Source: Candidatus Binatia bacterium
GTDB taxonomy: Bacteria > Vulcanimicrobiota > Vulcanimicrobiia > Vulcanimicrobiales > Vulcanimicrobiaceae
Assembly (NCBI GenBank): GCA_035544215.1
Contig: DATKHY010000007.1
Span: 682,001 to 746,000, forward strand
DNA: 64,000 nt
Reading direction: 5' to 3'
Shown here: positions 59,250-64,000 of the stretch, piece after piece
How the letters are laid out: the number at the start of each line of letters is the position of its first letter
Position numbering within the stretch: position 1 is the first letter of the stretch
Position numbers and translations under genes: made by a program
The notes under the pieces: generated by a model
The model's input: the letters and a program-made list of their open reading frames with translations, nothing else
Database searches by the model: none
Told to the model about the DNA's origin: nothing

Positions 59250-60611
59250 CTATTCCGAGTCGGGAAGCTCTCCCGAGGCCGGCTGCGATAGGAAGTAGGC
59301 CGGCGGATACGGCGCGGGAATCCGCTTGAACGCGCGAGGTTTCTGCTTGAAATCAAAACTGTCCGTCAGGCTATGCGCTCGAGTATCGGTATAGCCGCGC
59401 CCGGCCGGCCCGAGAGCCGAAAGATGGAATGCTTCCTCGATGAACTTCAGGGTGCTGCCGAACTCGTATTGCGTGTGCGAAACGTATCGGGCTTTCGCGT
59501 ACGGCGATACGATCATGCACGGCACCCGGATGCCGAGACCCACGAAATCGGGCTGGGGCGGCGCGAGGTTATCGTACCAGCCGCCCCAATCGTCCCATAG
59601 TACGACGATCGCGGTGGAGTTCCAATACGGGCTCTCGCCAACGGCATTGACGACGTCGGCGACCCACGAGGGCCCCTTGTCGCTCCGCGAACCGGCGTGG
59701 TCGGAGTCCGCTGCGTCCGGAATCACCCACGATACTTGGGCGAGACGTCCATTTGCGGCGTCCGTTAGGACCGTCGTCTGCGGCGAGATGATGTTGCGTT
59801 TCCAATCGGGCCCAAACCGAACGTTCCGGATGGCCGCATACGGCGACCATAGCCGGCCGCCTGCGTACCTGACGTTCGGCGCGTAATACTTCCACGTCAC
59901 ACCGGCGGCGTCGAGGGTGTCCGCCATCGTGTTGTATTGGGTGAAGCACGGGAATGGCCCGTATCCCCGCTCTACGCGCTGCGGATCGAGCAGGTACGTC
60001 GTCGTGCCCTTCGGAGCGTCGCACCCCCAGGGTTGCCCGGTCGGACCGTCGACTTCGGCAGTATCGGCGTCTAGGTTCGTCGTGCTCGCGATCAGGTCGA
60101 TGTGAGCCGTAAACGTGGGTCCGAACATCGTCGGAAACATATGATCGGCGAGCACGTATTCGCGCGCCATCGTCCAGTACGGCGCGACCAGGTCGCGCCG
60201 GAGATACGAATAGGAGTACTTTCCCGCGGGCAGTCCGTTCGTAAGCCGGTTCTTGTCGAATCCGTTCATTCGCCCGCCATTCCAGTCGGTGATGGCGTCT
60301 TTCCAATTGTGGTAGATGTCCGATCCGTTGAACGTGATTGCCCGCAGGGGCACCTTGACGCCGGTGTGCGTGTAGCCGTACATCGAGGAGTCGGCGCCTT
60401 TGAAGCCGGCAAAGATGTTGTCGAAAGTACGATTCTCCTGAACGATGACGACGACGTGCTTGATGTACTTTCCCACGTCGCCGCCGGGGGGCGGCGACTG
60501 CGTCGGCGGCGGTACCACCGGAATCGTCGACCCGCCCGAGCCGGAGCCGGAACCACACCCCGCTAAAGACGCGACGCAAAGCAGAGCGATTCCGAAAAGA
60601 CGCTTCTCCAT
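59250..60611 (-). CDS. Exported phosphoesterase (phospholipase C/acid phosphatase family)
   Basis: 453 residues. A lipobox LAGC followed by a Gly/Ser/Pro-rich linker. The PF04185 hallmark KHVVVIVQENRTFDNIFAG comes next, then LWDDWGGWYD and GIRVPCMIVSPYAK, which form the metal and substrate site. It would hydrolyse phosphoesters outside the cytoplasm. Confidence 0.88.
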   Translation of the reverse strand: MEKRLFGIALLCVASLAGCGSGSGSGGSTIPVVPPPTQSPPPGGDVGKYIKHVVVIVQENRTFDNIFAGFKGADSSMYGYTHTGVKVPLRAITFNGSDIYHNWKDAITDWNGGRMNGFDKNRLTNGLPAGKYSYSYLRRDLVAPYWTMAREYVLADHMFPTMFGPTFTAHIDLIASTTNLDADTAEVDGPTGQPWGCDAPKGTTTYLLDPQRVERGYGPFPCFTQYNTMADTLDAAGVTWKYYAPNVRYAGGRLWSPYAAIRNVRFGPDWKRNIISPQTTVLTDAANGRLAQVSWVIPDAADSDHAGSRSDKGPSWVADVVNAVGESPYWNSTAIVVLWDDWGGWYDNLAPPQPDFVGLGIRVPCMIVSPYAKARYVSHTQYEFGSTLKFIEEAFHLSALGPAGRGYTDTRAHSLTDSFDFKQKPRAFKRIPAPYPPAYFLSQPASGELPDSE

Positions 60612-60617
60612 AAGTGT

Positions 60618-61691
60618 CTAGCTCCTATTCAGCTGTGCCGTGATCCACGGCGCCATGAAATATCGCCACAGAATCTTGATCAACGCGGCCGCCGGGATCC
60701 CGAGGATCAGCCCGGGGACGCCGAATAGCTCTCCTCCGGCGAAGACCGCGAACAACGCGCCGATCGGCGAGACGCCCACCGACTGGCCCATGATCTTCGG
60801 AACGAGCACGTAGTCGCTGATGCGCGCCATGCCAAACATGATAACCTGGACCCAAATGATCATGTAAAGGCCCTGCGGTGCGGACATCGGAATCGCGACG
60901 AGCTCGGCGATCAGCATGCCGATGATCGGGATCGCGTACGCCACCGCGGAGATGATGCCGATGATCAGCGAAAACTTGAAGCCTAGGAGCGCCGTGGCAA
61001 TCGCGATGACCGCGCCCGTGATCAACGACACGATCACTTGTCCCGAGATGTACCTACCGAACACGTCGGTCACCTCGGCCGCGAGCTTCCGCGCCGTCGC
61101 GCGCTTCTGCTGCGGGAACAGCGCCGCGAAACCCTCGGCGATCTGCGTGTCGTTGAGCAGAAAGAATATCGAGAGGACGATCGCCGCGAATGCGATGAAC
61201 AAGCCGGTCGCCGTGTTGACCGCAATCGCGCCGGCCGAGGCGAGCGCTCCGGTGATGAAACCGGACATCTGCGCGGCGCCGATCTTACCGAAGTTCAGGC
61301 CGTACGCCGGCAGCTTGAGCGTCGGGAAATGTTGCTCGAGTGAGCTCTCCACCCCGATCAGCCAACTCTGAGTCGCGGCCGCGTACGCTGGAATGTTGGC
61401 GACCAGGAGCTGAGTCTGGCTGACGGCGAGCGGCACAACGATCACGAGGAACACCGTCACGAGCACGAGCAGCCCGAAGAACACGATCGCGACGGCGACC
61501 CACTTCGGCATACGCTGTTCGAGGCGCGCCACAATGGGCTGCACTCCGAACGCGATGAACGCGGCGATCACGAAGATCGCGATCGTTTTCGGGATGTGCG
61601 CCGCAAACCACAGCGCTGCCGCCAGCAGGACGATCGCGCCAACGATCCACGCGACGCGGCGCCAGACGTCGGTGCCTACAGCGGCTTGCAC
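60618..61691 (-). CDS. AI-2E family transporter
   Basis: 357 residues, seven to eight helices. VQPIVARLEQRMPKWVAVAIVFFGLL, DYVLVPKIMGQSVGVSPIGALFAVFAGGELFGVPGLILGIP are typical of the AI-2E/TqsA/PerM family. Substrates vary; some members transport sodium or protons. GTG start overlaps the acetyltransferase gene by 16 bases. Confidence 0.9.
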   Translation of the reverse strand: MQAAVGTDVWRRVAWIVGAIVLLAAALWFAAHIPKTIAIFVIAAFIAFGVQPIVARLEQRMPKWVAVAIVFFGLLVLVTVFLVIVVPLAVSQTQLLVANIPAYAAATQSWLIGVESSLEQHFPTLKLPAYGLNFGKIGAAQMSGFITGALASAGAIAVNTATGLFIAFAAIVLSIFFLLNDTQIAEGFAALFPQQKRATARKLAAEVTDVFGRYISGQVIVSLITGAVIAIATALLGFKFSLIIGIISAVAYAIPIIGMLIAELVAIPMSAPQGLYMIIWVQVIMFGMARISDYVLVPKIMGQSVGVSPIGALFAVFAGGELFGVPGLILGIPAAALIKILWRYFMAPWITAQLNRS

Positions 61692-62155
61692 AGCAGCCGA
61701 CGCTCGGTGCGATAGCCGCCCCGCTCGTAGAGGCGGCGTGCCCCGGCGTTCTCCTCGGTGACCATCATTGCAATATACGGTAAACCCCGCCGTCTCGCCT
61801 CATCCTCGGCCGCGGCCAGGAGGGCGGCGCCCACGCCGGATCCGCGGCACTCCGGCTCCACGGCCATGTAGGCGACGAAGCCCTGGGGAAGCGCCGTGAC
61901 CTCGTCGGGGAGCTCGTCGAGGAGTAGCAGAAACCCGACGCGTCGCTCTGCGCTCTGCGCGATTAGCGTCACGTGCGATTGATCGTAGACGACGTCGCAC
62001 AGCCGGTCGAAGGCGAAGCGCACCGCGGACTCGGTCGCGAGGCGCAGCGAACCGACGCTCGACATCGCACAGCGCCGTCCGAGCTCCCTGACGAAGGCGC
62101 GGTCGGCTGCGCCCGCCTCCTCGGCGCCGCCCGAGACTCGAACCTGCAACGTCAC
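61676..62155 (-). CDS. GNAT family N-acetyltransferase
   Basis: 159 residues. YMAVEPECRGSGVGAALLAAAEDEARRRG is motif A for acetyl-CoA, and ARRLYERGGYRTE motif B. The GTG overlaps the pyrE stop (GTGA). The substrate is unknown. Confidence 0.85.
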   Translation of the reverse strand: MTLQVRVSGGAEEAGAADRAFVRELGRRCAMSSVGSLRLATESAVRFAFDRLCDVVYDQSHVTLIAQSAERRVGFLLLLDELPDEVTALPQGFVAYMAVEPECRGSGVGAALLAAAEDEARRRGLPYIAMMVTEENAGARRLYERGGYRTERRLLCKPL

Positions 62156-62724
62156 GCGCGGCGCGACCCGGGATCGCTGATCGGCTCGCCCGCGACGCAA
62201 AGCGGACACTCGTCCTGCGCGTACGACTTCAACGGCAGATCGAGCAACGCGTGCGTCGGGACGCCGAAATCGACGGCGGAGCGCAGCACCATCGCGCCGA
62301 CGCCGACGACGTGCGCGCCGTGGTGCCGAACGACGCCGATGACTTCGCGTACGGAGAATCCGGTCGTGACGACGTCCTCGACGACCAGCGCTCGATCCGC
62401 CGGCGACAGCGTGAAGCCGCGCCGCAACACCGGTGCGCCGTTCTCTTTCTCCACGAAGACGGCTTTGACGCCCAAATGCCGCGCAACCTCGTAGCCGAGG
62501 AGGATTCCGCCGACGGCCGCACTGACGACGACCGTCGGCTGCAGCGCACGGAAGTGCTCGGCGATCGCGCGTCCGGCCGGCTCGAGCAGCAACGGATCCT
62601 CGAGAATCCGAAACTTTTGAACGAAGCGATCGCTGTGGCGCCCGGAGCTCAAACGAAAATGCCCTTCGAGCAGCGCCCCTTGGCGCTTCAGCGCCGAGTG
62701 CAGGTCGAGCTCGACACCGCTCAC
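62152..62724 (-). CDS. pyrE: Orotate phosphoribosyltransferase
   Basis: 190 residues. LLEGHFRLSSGRHSDRFVQKF and the PRPP loop VVEDVVTTGFSVREVIGVVR mark PyrE of the Firmicute/deinococcal length. It forms OMP from orotate. GTG start overlaps pyrF stop (GTGA). Confidence 0.93.
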   Translation of the reverse strand: MSGVELDLHSALKRQGALLEGHFRLSSGRHSDRFVQKFRILEDPLLLEPAGRAIAEHFRALQPTVVVSAAVGGILLGYEVARHLGVKAVFVEKENGAPVLRRGFTLSPADRALVVEDVVTTGFSVREVIGVVRHHGAHVVGVGAMVLRSAVDFGVPTHALLDLPLKSYAQDECPLCVAGEPISDPGSRRA

Positions 62725-63431
62725 GCCGGTACGGTCATTTCCTCGAGAATCGCCTTCACCGCCGCGACCGGATCCTCCGCGTCCACGACCGGCCGGCCCA
62801 CGACGAGGTAATCCGAACCGGCCGCGACGGCCTGTGCCGGCGTCGTCACGCGCTTCTGATCGCCATGCGCGCTGCCGGCCGGGCGAATTCCGGGCGTCAG
62901 CGTGAGGAAGTCGTCACCGAAGAAGCGCTTGAGGTCGCGCACCTCGTGCGCACTGCAGACGACACCCGAGCAGCCCGCGTCGCGCGCGAGCGCGGCCAAC
63001 CGGATCGCGTTCTCGCCGGGACCGCCCTGCAGCCCGAGCTCGTTCAGGTCTTCGGGAGCGATGCTCGTGAGCAGCGTCACCGCCATCACGTGGGGCGGGT
63101 TCACACCGAGCTCCGCCGCACGTTCGCCGGCCGCGTCGACCGCCGCGCGCATCATGTCGAGTCCTCCCAACGCATGGACGTTGACGAGGCGCACGTTCGG
63201 GCGCACGAGATGCACCATCGCGGCGGCCACGGTGCGCGGAATATCGTGCAGCTTCGCGTCGACGAACACGCGCACGTCGCGAGCCTCGCAGTACGACAGG
63301 ATTCGTTCCGGATATCCGGAGAGCGCCTCCAAGCCGACTTTGACGATGACGTCCAGATCGTAGAGCCGGTCCACGAGCCGCTCGGCCTGCTCGGCGCTGG
63401 GCACGTCGAGAGCGACGATCAGCTGGGCCAT
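62721..63431 (-). CDS. pyrF: Orotidine 5'-phosphate decarboxylase
   Basis: 236 residues. IVALDVPSAEQAERLV, FVDAKLHDIPRTVAAAM (the catalytic Asp-Lys-Asp array) and TPGIRPAG with the phosphate site. It makes UMP. The ATG giving MAQLIVALD is four bases after the pyrD stop. Confidence 0.95.
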   Translation of the reverse strand: MAQLIVALDVPSAEQAERLVDRLYDLDVIVKVGLEALSGYPERILSYCEARDVRVFVDAKLHDIPRTVAAAMVHLVRPNVRLVNVHALGGLDMMRAAVDAAGERAAELGVNPPHVMAVTLLTSIAPEDLNELGLQGGPGENAIRLAALARDAGCSGVVCSAHEVRDLKRFFGDDFLTLTPGIRPAGSAHGDQKRVTTPAQAVAAGSDYLVVGRPVVDAEDPVAAVKAILEEMTVPA

Positions 63432-63435
63432 CGCA

Positions 63436-64000
63436 TCATCCCTCGTCTCCTTCGTATTGCTCGGGCGTCGCGAGGGCGACGTTGGCCTTCCCCACGATCG
63501 CGTCGAGCGACGCCAGATCGCGCGCAGCCAGATACGCCTGCAGCTCGTCCGAGATCCGCTCCGGAATGCGCGGATCGGTGAAGTTTGCCGTCCCAATTGA
63601 GATCGCGGTCGCCCCCGCGAGGAAAAACTCGAGCGCGTCGCTCAGATTCTCGATGCCTCCCTGTCCGACGATCGGGATCTTCACCGCCTGTGCGACCTCG
63701 TAGACCGCGAGTACCGCGATCGGACGGATCGCAGGACCCGAGAGACCGCCCGTGATGTTTCCCAATCGCGGGCGCCACGTCTCGACGTCGATCGCCATCC
63801 CGCGAACCGTATTGATGACCGCCAGCGCGTCGGCCCCGGCGGCCTCCGCCTCGCGAGCAACCGCCGTGATGTCCGTAACGTTGGGCGAAAGTTTGACGAT
63901 CAGCGTTTTGTCCGTGGTCGCGCGCGCGGCCCGCACGACCTTCGACGTGAGACCCGCGTCGCAGCCGAACGTCTCGCCCTCACTCGCGACGTTGGGGCAG
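63436..64000 (-). CDS. pyrD: Dihydroorotate dehydrogenase, type 1B, truncated by window edge
   Basis: The visible 187 residues contain CPNVASEGETFGCD (type 1 active-site loop), IVKLSPNVTDI, INTVRGMAID, GGLSGPAIRPIA, GQGGIENLSDALEF and SIGTANF. Type 1B enzymes use a PyrK partner, which would lie beyond the window. The 5' end is missing. Confidence 0.92.
   Translation of the reverse strand, partial: CPNVASEGETFGCDAGLTSKVVRAARATTDKTLIVKLSPNVTDITAVAREAEAAGADALAVINTVRGMAIDVETWRPRLGNITGGLSGPAIRPIAVLAVYEVAQAVKIPIVGQGGIENLSDALEFFLAGATAISIGTANFTDPRIPERISDELQAYLAARDLASLDAIVGKANVALATPEQYEGDEG

Noticed and set aside
1-64000. tRNA, rRNA, prophage, plasmid or integrase signs
   Set aside because: Scanned by eye for tRNA-like arms, att-like repeats and integrase motifs; nothing convincing was found.

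Overview
The window is a gene-dense, high-GC stretch of bacterial chromosome. GTG and TTG starts are common, two CTG starts are likely, and four-base stop/start overlaps (ATGA, GTGA, TTGA) are frequent. Lipobox-type exported proteins, a LolA-like exported protein and a Tat component point to a cell envelope that handles many exported proteins. My best guess is an uncultured lineage near Candidatus Eremiobacterota (WPS-2) or a neighbouring high-GC phylum. That is a low-confidence inference: no rRNA or tRNA gene was seen.

Layout. 1-5.2 kb: a truncated 3-hydroxyacyl-CoA dehydrogenase, a Nudix hydrolase, an alpha/beta hydrolase, a histone-H1-like protein with a strong terminator, an MFS exporter and a cytidylate-kinase-like protein. 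5.2-11 kb: an ABC-2 exporter (ATPase, two permeases) with a hexapeptide-repeat protein and a beta-lactamase-fold protein, interrupted by an inverted alkA-pirin pair. 11-24 kb: housekeeping and stress genes (HATPase anti-sigma-type kinase, M28 and M48 peptidases, thioredoxin-fold protein, hemL, an Mrp/DUF1858 fusion, a FolK-FolE2 fusion, manA, lysA, msrA-msrB, surE).

24-32.7 kb is the most interesting part: a DAHP synthase gene diverges from a tightly coupled five-gene operon encoding a ketoacyl synthase, an EPSP-synthase-like/acyl-CoA ligase fusion, an acyl-CoA dehydrogenase, a FabL/ChcA-like reductase and a FadH-like flavoenzyme. This set resembles the shikimate-to-cyclohexanecarboxyl-CoA genes of Streptomyces (ansJKLM/chcA, plmJK-L-M). 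I propose that it makes cyclohexanecarboxyl-CoA, probably as a primer for omega-cyclohexyl fatty acids or a related lipid.

32.7-35.3 kb: a five-gene ABC/regulator operon. 35.4-45.8 kb: rplU-prp, tatA, trmD-rplS, three tandem signal peptidases, rbgA-rnhB-yraN, then an amino acid permease with a universal stress protein. 45.8-46.1 kb: dispersed repeats and a 249-bp nested palindrome. 46.1-49.6 kb: a ribose-type ABC importer. 50-64 kb: comM, hemQ, panE-dut-nrdR, a 48-residue zinc ribbon, dprA, argS with an altered HIGH motif, a GT-C membrane protein, an exported phosphoesterase, and a pyrD-pyrF-pyrE operon that runs off the right edge.
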